A stretch of DNA of 64,000 nt from assembly GCA_013396655.1 (NCBI GenBank), contig WBMV01006647.1, positions 605,506-669,505 on the forward strand, written 5' to 3'. Position 1 is the first letter of the stretch, and the number at the start of each line of letters is the position of its first letter. A program made the position numbers and the translations under genes. The stretch is from Campylorhamphus procurvoides. Lineage: Eukaryota > Chordata > Aves > Passeriformes > Dendrocolaptidae. Shown here piece after piece: positions 1-10,640 of the stretch. Below the pieces are notes generated by a model. That model was not told where the DNA came from, searched no databases, and saw nothing but the letters and a program-made list of their open reading frames with translations.

Positions 1-1664
1 ATATTTGTTGCTATTAAGCTGTCTCTAGTCACAGTTAGAGCATCTGATGAAGTTGCCCTGCCTTGCGTCTCTCGTGTCCGTGTAGAATCCCCAGCATCTC
101 ATGTGGAGCTCTTGGAGAACATTTATAATTAGCCCTCAAGAGATTGGGATATCTGGAGAAATAAAACATGAGATTTGAATCCTGGCACTAATTGTTAAAA
201 GAGTTAAATGCTCCTGCATGCAAAGCACCCCGAACAAAAGGGAAGGTGAGTGGCCACGATGTGCAGATGCAGGAGGTGAGGCATGAACGGCGTGTTCCTT
301 AAATAAACACAAGGATCACTGCAGCCCCATTGGCAAAGGCAAAGAGGAGCCACTGATTTTCTTAAGGCGATTCACTCATGTAGACAACAAACTCATGCTA
401 CAGTTAAAATATTTAGAGCCAAATTCTGCTCTGAGTCACGCTGGATTCAGCTGATTTATTCCCAAACCTAAACACTGTAACTGAGAGCAGAATTTGGCTC
501 CTAGACCCCTAAACTGTTGTTATCCCATCATTAATTTTCATTTGTATCCACGAGTGGCGAATGATTCTTTTTTTTTTTTTTTTTCCAATGACTGAGTTTG
601 TCTACCTGGTTTTGAACTAAAACTGAGCTCTGTCTCCAAGACTGTCAGTCTGGGAGAGAGGACACATGAGCAGAGAGGCAGAGCTGGAGGCACAAAGCTG
701 GAACAGAGGAGCTGGCTGTGCCATGTGAGGGGCACACCGAAACTTTCTTGGGCAAGGGGAATTGGGACCATTTGGCAGTGGGATGAAGTCGGTTTTAGGG
801 AGTGCATTGTGTGTTTGCTGCCCTTTAAATCCCAGGTGGTGCAGACGGTGGTGGGAGCTGACATCTTCTAATGAAATGGTGGGGGGTGCAACATTCCCAG
901 CCTTTCCGTGCTCCGTTTTAAGCACTTGTGGCCTTACCTGAACCCTTATCCAGTGTAATATTTACTGTGGTGATTTGCAGTGGGCTCCCCTCCAGCATTT
1001 TATTGAGGAATATCCAGGCTCCCTTTGCACAGGTTTCCTCTCCTTATGGACCAAAAACCTGCCTCTGGATGAGACCTGTGAGTGTTTCCTAGAAAAACAA
1101 TAATTAATTTTCTGATTAGCATTTTTGGGATTGTCCGATCATCCTTAAGGGAACATTATTGCTCACATGGAGTTGGTTTTGCTTACTCATTTATTGGATA
1201 ACTGATAGTTTCCAACATGAGATGGCACTTCATGAAAAATTAGTGGATAACACTGTCTGAACGTTAAGCCAGGAAAGTTTTCCATATTAAGACACAGTGG
1301 CATGATGAACAACCCAGTCACCACCCTGTGTTCCCACACAGCAAATGTTAGGCACCTGTGCATAGCACTGAGTCATCTTATCAGTTGTTTGCTCATGACT
1401 GAACATGTTCCTGGACCTGTTTCTCAGTGTTTGTCCACCTCTAATGCTCCTTTGCTCACTGCTCTTCCTCAGGAACCAAACAAAGCTTTCACTTTATGTG
1501 GAAAAGGCATGACTAAACCACCCAGAATTATGCAGCTAAACTGAGATGAATATTTATCTGCTCAGTATTTAAATTATATTGATGATTCCCATCATTATTT
1601 CAAGGATCCTTTAAATCCTCACTTCCAGCAGAGCCTCAGAACATTGAGCCTGTTCACCCAAAGT
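1..1664. other. Non-coding spacer, no gene seen
   Basis: No splice-bounded or family-recognisable coding segment is visible. Minus-strand open frames near 540-925 are short and start next to a poly-T run at 568-584, with no recognisable domain. The flanking DNA is ordinary mixed-composition spacer. The poly-T run could be the reversed tail of an old processed insert, but no matching transcript was recognised. Confidence 0.6.
568..584. repeat. Poly-T tract
   Basis: An uninterrupted run of about 17 T. On the minus strand it is a poly-A tail-like run, so the DNA to its right could be a reverse-oriented retrocopy; no target-site duplication was found by eye. Confidence 0.8.
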
Positions 1665-1790
1665 CAGAATCACAGAATGTTCTCAGTTGGAAGGGACTCA
1701 CAAGGATCATTGAGTCCAGCACGTAAGTGAATGGTCCATATGGGGGTCAAACCTGTGACCAGTCCTCCAAGTACACTGAGCCACCAAAGG
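1665..1790 (-). mobile_element. CR1 LINE 3' fragment
   Basis: The stretch begins with 'cagaatcacagaatgttc' and continues 'agttggaagggactcacaag', which is the reverse complement of an avian CR1 3' end. It then runs into the variant downstream part with a 'ccatatgggggtcaaacctg' segment, typical of the CR1 group whose 3' UTR reads like 'gggattgaacc...actgagcca'. The 3' end lies to the left, so the element is on the minus strand. It is 5'-truncated and non-coding. Confidence 0.85.
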
Positions 1791-2004
1791 ATTTACACAT
1801 ATTTGGAAGAAGGAATGACAAATAACTTGGTGTCTTAGAAATTCAGCAGTGGACTGAGGTTTTTCTGGGTGCAGGATCCTCAGAGTCTATCCTTTTGTTG
1901 ATTTTTCCGCTGTGGTGGAAACCTGTAGACTATGAAAAGGTGTCAGAGGGCTACAGAAACTTTTGCAGCTGATGTCAGAGGCACTTTCAAAGGTATATAT
2001 ATAT

Positions 2005-2360
2005 AGTACTCTCTACAACTACCTGAAAGGAGGTTGAACAGAGGTGAGGGTTGGCCTTTTCTCCTAAGCAACAAGTGACAGAATGATTGAAAATGGACTC
2101 AAATTGTGCCAGGAGAAGTTCAGGTTGGACTTTCAGAAAACATTCTCCATCCAAAGGGTAGCTGGACACAGGAACAGGCTCCCCAGGGAAGTGGTCACAG
2201 CACCAAGCCTGCTGAAGTTCAAGAATTGTTTGGACAATGCTGTCAGGCATATGATGTGACTCCTGGGGTTGTCTTATGCAGGGCCAAAAGTTGGACTTTG
2301 ATGATCCATGTGGGTACTTTCCAACTCAGGACATTCCATGAATCTGTGTTTCTATGATTA
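2005..2360 (+). mobile_element. CR1 LINE 3' fragment, end of ORF2 plus 3' UTR
   Basis: The left part, 'ctctacaactacctgaaagg', matches the end of the CR1 ORF2 reverse transcriptase reading frame. The right part has 'aacaggctccccagggaag', 'ttggactttgatgatcc' and ends 'tgtttctatgatt', the sense-strand CR1 3' end. CR1 copies by target-primed reverse transcription and is usually 5'-truncated like this one. Frameshifts and stops make it inactive. Minor open frames on either strand here are by-products. Confidence 0.9.
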
Positions 2361-2520
2361 GAACAGGCTCCCCAGGGAAGCTGGAGTCACCATCCCTAGA
2401 AGTGTTCAGAAAATCAGCAGATGTGGCACTTTGGGATATAGTTTAGTGGTCATGATAGTATTCAGTTGGAGGTCAGACTTGATGATCTTGGTGGTCTTTT
2501 CTGACCTTAATAATTCTATG
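2361..2520 (+). mobile_element. Second CR1 3' fragment, head-to-tail with the previous one
   Basis: Directly after the first CR1 end the text restarts with 'gaacaggctccccagggaag' and ends 'cttaataattctatg', a second sense-strand CR1 3' end. Its tail ('ggtcttttctgaccttaat') differs from the first copy ('gtactttccaactcagg'), so this is a second insertion of another subfamily rather than a local duplication. Confidence 0.88.
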
Positions 2521-5500
2521 CTTGTACATGCATTTATTAATTTGGACTCACCGCTGCTGTCTGCACTCAGAGCTTTGTGCCTCTGTCCTGTGATCCTGGG
2601 GGAATGGCTCAGCCATGGCACCAGCAAGGAGGTCTGGGCTGGGTGAGGAGGTGCCAGGCTCTGCAATTAGGCTCTGAGCTACATGGGGAGCCCTCTGAAC
2701 AGCTGGCAGGACATACCAAGAGCTTTACAAGCCTGAGTTACCTACCACCTGCTCATGGGGTGACTCCACCTTGAAGGGGACTTCACTGGCAAAAGCGTAA
2801 GCATTTTTGAGGTTCCTAATTTTTGAAGGGAACTACTGGATTAGTCCATGCTGAAAAAGGAGAAAGAAAGGTCATCTGCCTTTTTCAGAGTATTACTTAT
2901 GGCTCTATTTAAAAATAATCCCATTCAACCCTTGCCTAAAAAAACACCCCCCAAATAACACTCTGAATGTACCTCTGAAGCATAAATGCATTTTAGGTTT
3001 CTTGGGGTTTTTTTCAATTTCCTCTCCCTAATACAGGAAAAAAATGTTGCAATGACAACATCATTATGTGGAACAGTAGTAAATAAATAAATAAATAGCA
3101 ATAGTTATGTCTTTATTGTCCTACTACAGCTTTTCTACTAATATTTATGTAGGTATTTATACCGTTCAATATCTAGCAACAAGAATGTGCAAAAACCAAA
3201 GCCTGACAAAAGGCTGCAGGGTTACAGAGCAGCACAGAGGGGGCTCTTTTTAAAGTGACTAACCCAGTTGATTTCAATACGAGTTTGGAAAATAATCAAA
3301 AGTTCTCCGTTGTGAAGAACTGGCAATAGGGTCTGCAGGAAGCACAGATCTTCCTTGCCCAGTGGGTTACCTCATGTTTGGAGAAATCAGAACTTTTCGG
3401 AGCTGGCGCAACCTCTCTCTTTGAAATCTTTTGCTTGCTGTTTCTTTTTCAAAGGTGTTAAAGAAATATGACTGTAATAACAACTGACAAAAATCTCTGG
3501 GCTTGAACTGAAGTGGGAAATCACAGAGGTTACTTATTTCCTCATGCTTTTACCATTTGTTCTCTTTTCTCGAGGAAGTTGAAAGACCTGAGGTTCAAAC
3601 TTAATAAGGCCCCATGCCGTTCCTAAGAGTATTTACGACGCGCAAAAAATAAGCCAGCACATTTCTTATATTTAAATTTGTTTTCAGTCATCTAAGCTAT
3701 TACACAGTATGCCATCCTGAAACCTTTTGTAACAAGCAGTAAATGTTTCTCAGACAAGGGAAAGAATGATGTGTTCAACTACTCCAGCTGCTTGATCCCG
3801 GGAAAGCGACAAAACATTGGTGTGCCTGCACTCCCCACATCCCAGTTTGTTTCAACATCCTGGAAATGGAGCTGCCTCCAGCCTGTGCCTTGTGCTGCAG
3901 ATGTGTGTGTGGGGATGGGATGCCCCTCTGGGGGGGCAGAAGCTTCCTTTGACAGCTGGAGCTTTGTGGTGTTGTGGAACACACAACGATGTGGGGCTTT
4001 ATTAACCACAGTTGCTTAGAATTTTCAAGGCTCTGCCCTAAAAAGCCCCTTTGGTTCAGTGGGAAGCTTTCCATTTCTAATGAGATTAGTTCCTCCAAGT
4101 GCTGGTTGTGTAACACCCGCTCTGGACACCATCAGGAGTTCAGTTTCAATTCTGGTCCGTGCTAATGGTTTGGTGTGCCATGGAGCAAACCAGCTCAGAC
4201 CCTGGATGTTCTCTGCATGCAGCAGAACGGAGGCAAAGCTGGTTTGTCAGCACAGGGCTTCGTGTGTGTGATAACCAAGGAAGCCAAAGGCAGCTCTTGG
4301 AACATGTCCTCACAGATCCTAAATAAACACTATTACAGAAGCCTTCCCAGTGAATTTGTCTTTTGAATCCCGTCTCGTTCTGGAGAGACTTTATCATCAC
4401 AAGCAATCAAGCATGGAAGGAATGTCTGAAGGCCTCAGTGGCACTCATCAGTGTTTCTTGGATGGGATATTGGGGAAAACTAGTTTTGTTTTGTTTTAAT
4501 TCCTTTTGCAAACAAACATCAGCACCTACAAACACCAAATACACCCATGTCCATCACAGGGCCGCTGGAACGCAGATGAGACATTTCATCCAGTGCTCTA
4601 CTGAGTCACTACAAAAATAACCCCACCAAGAACAGCTGACCAGCACTTGCTTTCGTGTCAATCTTCTCTCCTTTTATTTTCCTTTAAAGAAAATAAAAAA
4701 GAAAAACTGACTAGAACTTGCATTTTAATGGAAACGTGCAGATTGAGGAGGGTTTTTAGATGGAAGATCCAAGTCATTATTAAAAAAACCCAAATATGTA
4801 GACACGTATTTGCCATGGAAACCTTGGAAACAACATAAATATGAATCATATTGAAACTGAGTGGGCACAGAGTGGTGTGAAGGGTCCTATTTGCCAGCCT
4901 GAGCTGAGGGAAAGCTGCTCCCCGTCCACCCAGGACACTCAACGGGGATCATGCCACGGGGCTCTCCGTGGTCAAGGTCATATTAACACAGACATGGCAT
5001 CTGGTGAACACAAAATAGGGTGTTCCGAGGCAAAATGTGCTTGTCCTCAGCTGCTGGCCTGCCAACAGTGATTATTTCTTCTCATAATATCATGTTTTCT
5101 AATTGACCAAGAGAACCTCCAGCCACTGGGCAGTTACACAGCTGCAACTGGGCCATGTGTAAGTGAATTCCTTTGAGAAGCATAAAGAACATCCCAAAAT
5201 AGCTTCTAACAGACATTTTTAATGTCTGCCTGCGTTTGCCACTTATTCTGGATTTCTCCCTTCTTCTGCCTTGGCCAAGATGAGTTCTGAATAATTTTGA
5301 CTGCTTCTTAGTTTTCATGGTTTTTGCTGAAGAACAGAGAAAAGAACTACTTGCAAGAATTTCTTTAGGAGCTGTTTGCTTTTTTTTTTTTTTTAGCCAA
5401 CACAGCTATTTAATTTCTCATTGTCATTATTCTGGAGAAAAAGTGCAAAAATATCTTTGCTCGTTTTATGTCCTCCTTCAGTCAACCACCTTTAGTCTTT

Positions 5501-5761
5501 TTTACATTGTATTTTCATTTAAATGTCTTGGTGTCTAGGAGAGGGCCATTCAGCTTGAGACTACTTGAGAAAGTCACCTGGCAAGATTTTTAGATCAAAA
5601 ATGCTGAAGACTCAGATAAGTATCCAAAATATTTTATCTTTTCTCACTCGTATGACTACTTGTGGATACAGATTGTCCAGACATGGTGAAATTCCAGACT
5701 GGAAGCTGATTTTTAAAGTGGCTCAATATGTTTTGATGTTTTTCATCTCATTTCTTCCCAG
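2521..5761. other. Non-coding spacer, no gene seen
   Basis: Contains a small (AAAT)n run at 3080-3097, a poly-T run near 5380-5395 and otherwise ordinary sequence. Overlapping open frames on both strands at 3771-4270 have no recognisable domain and no clear pair of splice sites. I regard them as chance frames in a slightly G+C-richer patch. Confidence 0.55.
3080..3097. repeat. (AAAT)n microsatellite
   Basis: About four and a half perfect AAAT units inside A+T-rich DNA. Confidence 0.85.
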
Positions 5762-5806
5762 CAATATACAGTACTGGTCAGAACAACACGATCCATGGAG
5801 CTGCAG
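5762..5806 (+). other. Exon-like 45-bp segment (speculative)
   Basis: A pyrimidine-rich stretch ending 'tttcttcccag' precedes the segment, and it ends 'ctgcag' followed by 'gtatta', giving a plausible 3' and 5' splice site pair. Two frames are open across it; one reads NIQYWSEQHDPWSCR. The length is a multiple of three, so inclusion would not shift a frame. Such short pairs arise by chance many times in 64 kb. No gene family is recognised. Confidence 0.12.
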
Positions 5807-6591
5807 GTATTAGACACTCAGTAGAAACAATCCCTGCATGGCTTCAGGGTGCAACCACCAGATTGTTTATTCGTTCAGATATCCAAATCTAAAAACTTAC
5901 TCAATGCTTTTCTATCATTTCCTCAGTTGGTAAATAACAAGGGGTTAGAAAGAGATGAAAAGTTGTCCCAAAATCCAAGCATAGATCAAAGATAAGAGGT
6001 CCCAGCACTTTGGCTAAACTACTGTCCTTACTCCCTCTGTGGTTCAGGATGGCCTGTGACTGTCTAAACACCAGAAATTCTGTAGCAACAGGTTAAATAT
6101 CCCCTATATTGTTAGTGCTGAGTTTTCCAAAGAGCTCTTTTCTGCTTAATTTCCTCACTTTTTGTATGCAATGACTCCACAGTTTAACTACTCACTATTT
6201 TTGAAAAATATTTGACTTTCTTGGTATCCATATGCTGTGAGAATGCAACTAGAAACAGCATAAAAAACAGGCCATTCTTATTCTGTAATTACAAGATGCC
6301 TGTCAGAGAAAGTCCTGAAGGCTGGGAAGTGATCTAACAAAGACCTTTGTCTCACACATTCACTCTCAGGATGGCTCATAAAGAGTTCCAGGACAAAATT
6401 GTCATAATTCCTGTTTGAGCTTTTATCCTACTGCAGAAGGTAAGTGACTGAAAGACTTGTGAACAAACAGTGAATATAATCTTAGAAATTTTCCTTTATC
6501 CTTCCACTTGGTTTTGTTTCCTCCTTCATCTATTTTTTTTCAGAAATTCAGATTTTAATTACATGTAAGAGGAGCGTTCTCTATTTTCCAG
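5807..6591. other. Spacer between two exon-like segments
   Basis: No coding signal. A strong donor-like 'cagaaggtaagtg' lies near 6434-6446, but the preceding sequence back to the nearest acceptor has stops in all three frames, so it could only serve a non-coding exon. Confidence 0.4.
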
Positions 6592-6767
6592 TTTCTCTGA
6601 GTTTGGGTCTGAACCATGACATGGTGGTATCCTTATCAGGAAAAGACCTTCAGATAAATAATCCTTTTAAAAGACGTTTTGAAGAGAAAGAACAGCCTCC
6701 ACCACCAAAGAAGGAGGTAAAAAAGCCCTCAGGTTGTGAAGATGAGGCATCTTATAGAGGACAGTAG
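6592..6767 (+). CDS. Possible small ORF or coding exon, charged Pro/Lys-rich peptide
   Basis: Two readings share one frame. (1) A free-standing ORF from the ATG at 6621 to the TAG at 6765-6767 gives 48 residues. Its start context has G at -3 and G at +4. (2) An exon at 6592-6716 is preceded by 'ctctattttccag' and followed by 'gtaaaa'; it enters after two bases of a codon boundary and ends in phase 0. The peptide begins MVVSLSGKDLQINNPFKRRF, then has an acidic-basic run, four prolines and KKEVKK. It looks like a disordered, charged segment with a possible nuclear-localisation-like basic patch. I do not recognise the family. The frame is also open upstream to about 6540. Its length is easily reached by chance, so this is a lead rather than a gene call. 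Confidence 0.22.
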
Positions 6768-9700
6768 TATAAGTTCTGAATTCCTATAAGCTTCTCTATG
6801 TGTGATAAATTTATTTTGAAGTCCCTTTAAGCATATCCAAATAGGCATTAAAGCTGGAATCATCTGAATTTCAGTATTTATAGGTAAAGTCAGTGTTCAT
6901 TTAGAGCACATAAACACAGTAAGGTAAAGATAAATCAGTCTGGGACATGTGCTTTACTGCATCAGCTGCTTCAGACTCTCCTGGTGGTTAAAGCCAGGAT
7001 ATCTAACTTTGCATTTCTTCCAGCAGTTCCTCCTGGGTGATGTTTTGCAAAGCCTTGTTTGGTCACTGTGCTGTGAAACGCACCAAAATTCCCTGTGAAA
7101 ACGCATTTTATGCCCGTCAAAGAGTATTTGTGTGAAACAGCTTACCCTGTTTAAATATTTTGAAATGGAGAAAAGTTATCTTAATTAACTGCAAAAAATA
7201 CTGCTTCCTACTGTCTCTCTAGAGATGGCTGTGAATTATTCTTCTGTGGAGCTGTTGCCAACAAGACACATCCCCTTCTGGAAGGGCCCAAAAAGCTGCT
7301 GAGTCCCTGCCCTGTGTGTATGGGAGAATACCCTTTTTGCAAATTATATATTCATTTTCACAGGCTGTGGTCTTTATGGAGACTTTTGCCAGTTATGCCC
7401 CAAATTATCTGGCCCATTAAAAAAAATTCCCATTAGACATTCCTTCCTTGTCTCCATGAGATTATATGATGCATGCTGAAGGTGCTCACATCTCTGATTG
7501 GTTTATTAATTTGTGTTTATTGTAGGTACTCTGGTATAATGTTTTATCTTAATTAGTATTTTTATGCCCACTAGATTAAGTATGTATGTGGGCAGGTTTT
7601 TATGCTGTGTGTCTTCCCAGTGCAACTGAGGGTTAGTGTTTTACTTCCAGAAGGAGAATTTATAATCAATTTAAAAGTAATTACAGACACATTTTGCTTC
7701 AAAATCAAATTATATTGTGTTAGCATGAGACAATACTTTAAGTTCAAATCCATAAGTTCTTAGCCTGATAAGCCTCCTGTTGACCTATGTGTGATATCAA
7801 CCTGCCTTAAATTGGGATAAAACTGCCGTCTTTGGATAAAATCTAAACTTTATTTTTCCTCACAGAAATAAATCTTCTTCTTGCCCATTCATTGAACAAA
7901 GAAATTTGTCTGCATCATTTTAAAAAGAGATTTTTTGTTAATGGAAGACTAGTAATTGGAAAAATAATATGTATTTTCAGATTAATTTTGTTGCATGTTA
8001 GATGTCAGAACGGATTCTCTTACTCGTTGTCATACTGAAAGAAGTATTTAATCTCTGGAGTAAGACTTTTAAGATCAGATCCAATAGGAGTATCAGAGCA
8101 CTAAAGCACTGAGGGCTTTTTGTCATGAGAAAATCAGATTTTGTGCTTCTCGGTTCTTCATGCTGGACACCTATATAAATAAACAACTACTGGCTAATAT
8201 CTTTTTTGCAACTTTATTCTGTTAATACCTTTTGTCTTCAAAATATATTAGATTTTTTCCTCTAAGATATATATTTCTGTTTTGTATAGAGGCAACCTTT
8301 GTTTAATCTGGTATTTTCACTCTTAAAATGCTTAGAAAATCACAATGCTTTTCACTTTATTCTCCTCATCTTCCATCTCTGTAAATGAAGTTGGTACCTG
8401 CCTTAAGCAAGTTAAGTGGAGTTACCTTCAATTAGCCAAAAGAGAAGTATTTGGATGCTTTGCTCTCATGTTTAACTTCTGGTTTGGAGTGGGCTGCTGG
8501 AGCTGGGCATTTGCATTCAGCAAAGGTTGATGCCAAAGCACTTTAGTTGGTGAGCTCGAAATTCTGCTCCCAACGAGGAGTGAGCTGTAAATTACCCACC
8601 ACTGAGTTGCTGAGTCACTGGAATACTTCAGGCTTCTCTAAATGCGAGATCCAGTGGGGCTGCTGAATTATCCTAGGCTGTTTTGCACAAGATCCTCGTG
8701 TCACAGTCTCAGTCTAAATATGATATTTTTTTTGTCTTGATAAGTATTTAATTTGAGAGTTCGGTGGTGGAGAGAATTGAGCTGAGACATTTTAAGTGCT
8801 TCTTCGTCTATCATTAGAGACACCAAGTGACACAGGAAAAGATAATGAACATAGAAAGAGCCCCCAAAGCACTTTTAGATCGTTTCTTGAGAGTCAGCAG
8901 GCCAATATTGACTTTGATTAAGCACTCACTCTGGTCCCATTAGTTTGGCAAACTGTGAAACAAAAGTGAGCGTCCTTTCCAAGTTGGTTTTGCATAAACT
9001 CTTTTACAACTTCAGATCTGAATTTTTTTAGAACATCTCTAGTTTGTTGGGGTTTTTTTTACTTAATTTTTTTCTTCTCAAGAAAACTGTCCTTTTAAGT
9101 CTTTTATAGAATCCATAATCTAGAATTAACATAAAGATTTATGGTGTCAACCAATGACACGTAACAATCTCGTTTTGAGCCTCAAAACTGCTGAGGAAAG
9201 CGAATATACATATTTCCTTCTCAGGAGTTGTGTGCCTGAGGTTTAATTGCCAGATTTTAAATAAAAGGATTATGTTTTGAAATGCCTGTTCATACTCTGA
9301 AAGCAGATACTTAGGGTTGTGGGGGGTCATTATAGATGTGAGGGATCTTGGAAATGTTTCCTTTGCCCATGAGGGAAACACTTTCCCAGGGCCTGCTTTG
9401 ACTATACAGACTTTATTCATTTGCTGTTCACTTACTCTTTAAACATCTTTGGGCCATAAAGTGGTCTAGACGGTGCTTCAATAGTTTGCTGCTTAACTTC
9501 TGTCCTTTATGATTATTTCCAGGCTGAGAAATTCATCATCATTACTTTTTGTGATTTTTATTTCTGGCACATGAGTCAAAAACCATGTTACACATAAATG
9601 AACAAAAAGGGCAAAAAAAGATTAATTCACTCTTTCTTAGCATCCTTCAAGCCAATTAACGATAGGTCTCCAGAACAGACATCTGACAGATTGGCTGTAA

Positions 9701-10129
9701 TTGGCAGCATTTTCTGTGGCAGTTTGCACCACTCCTCTGCTTCACCTGGAAAGTCTTTAGAGGTTACATCACTGAACTGATGATGAAGTGGTCCAAGCTC
9801 ATGTCCATCACAGTGCCTGTTTAAATGAATTTCATTCAGGGAATACCATACATATTATTTCAAATATTCTTGGTGCTCTATGCCACCAGAAATATGTATT
9901 AATGCATTGCTAAATATTTTATAATCAAGCAATGTATTACCATAAATAAAAGTGGAAAGTAGGTTATTTCTTATCCCAGTATTATAATCAGGAACATTGT
10001 AAGGGTGGATTAATTAGCTCAGCCGAGGAGCTGAGTCCAAGGTATTGTTAGATATTTTTTATCTCAGCATCTTGTTTACAGGCCTTAAAGGTAATCCAAA
10101 TTAAGGTTTATATCCCTGTGTATCTTCTG
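6768..10129. other. A+T-rich spacer, no gene or clear repeat seen
   Basis: Only short open frames, for example at 7571-7753, 7998-8186, 8345-8530 and 9139-9420, none with a recognisable motif. No CR1 tail, no satellite, and low CpG. Ordinary intergenic or intronic DNA. Confidence 0.6.
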
Positions 10130-10215
10130 ATGTCGGGCACATACAGCCACAAACACACTCGTGCGCACACAGACCCGAGCACAGCGACACAGAATGCGGA
10201 GGCACACGGGGTGTA
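10130..10215. other. CpG- and CA-rich patch
   Basis: About seven CpG dinucleotides fall in about 80 bases ('actcgtgcgcacacag', 'acccgagcacagcgac', 'atgcggaggcacacgggg') inside DNA that otherwise has almost none. It reads like a decayed (CA)n stretch with CG interruptions, or a small unmethylated element. Confidence 0.4.
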
Positions 10216-10395
10216 TAGATTTCTACATGAATTTGACATTGATTTCTGGGGTAAACAAATGGTTTTAAGTCTTTACTTGCCCAAAGCTAGATCATAATAT
10301 TCTGCATTTCAAAGTGTCCAAGTACCTTTAAAGTGATGGCTGCAGAGTCCCCCAAGGCGCAAAGCAGATAAAACCTTCTTTTAAAAGTATTTTGC

Positions 10396-10640
10396 TCACC
10401 TTTGTAAAAAAAGGAACTTGGGGTTTATTGAGTGCAGGAAAGGCTCATTCCCATAGTAACCAATGCACGGCTGATATTGATCAGCGGAGTCAAAGGCAAA
10501 ACCTACTGACAGGAATAAAGAGCGACTCTTCCTTATCCTCATATGTATTCTTCCTGGAGTTCTGTAGGTAACCGATACCACAGGCGTGGAGCGCTCTCTG
10601 GAAGCCGCCCTGCTCTTGATTGTGTCAGTAACACACACCA
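10396..10640 (-). other. Exon-like minus-strand segment in a CpG-bearing block (speculative)
   Basis: On the minus strand, 'ctctttattcctgtcag' supplies an acceptor-like site near 10505 and 'acaaag' followed by 'gtgagc' a good donor at 10399/10400. The segment between (about 103-106 bp) is open and reads GFAFDSADQYQPCIGYYGNE followed by PFLHSINPKFLFLQ. The same frame stays open upstream to 10638, giving 80 residues in all. The block has seven CpGs, more than its neighbours. No domain or family is recognised. A conserved non-coding element is an equal alternative; a 'cccatagtaacc' patch is loosely like half an RFX X-box. Confidence 0.2.

Noticed and set aside
568..925. Processed-pseudogene reading of the DNA right of the poly-T run
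   Set aside because: No recognisable protein or small-RNA parent and no target-site duplication was found.
4363..4380. tRNA B-box-like text ('ttttgaatcccgtctcg')
   Set aside because: No A-box, acceptor stem or cloverleaf can be built around it.
6370..6440. Exon-like segment ending in a strong 'cagaag/gtaagtg' donor
   Set aside because: Stops occur in all three frames between the nearest acceptor and the donor, so it cannot be an internal coding exon.
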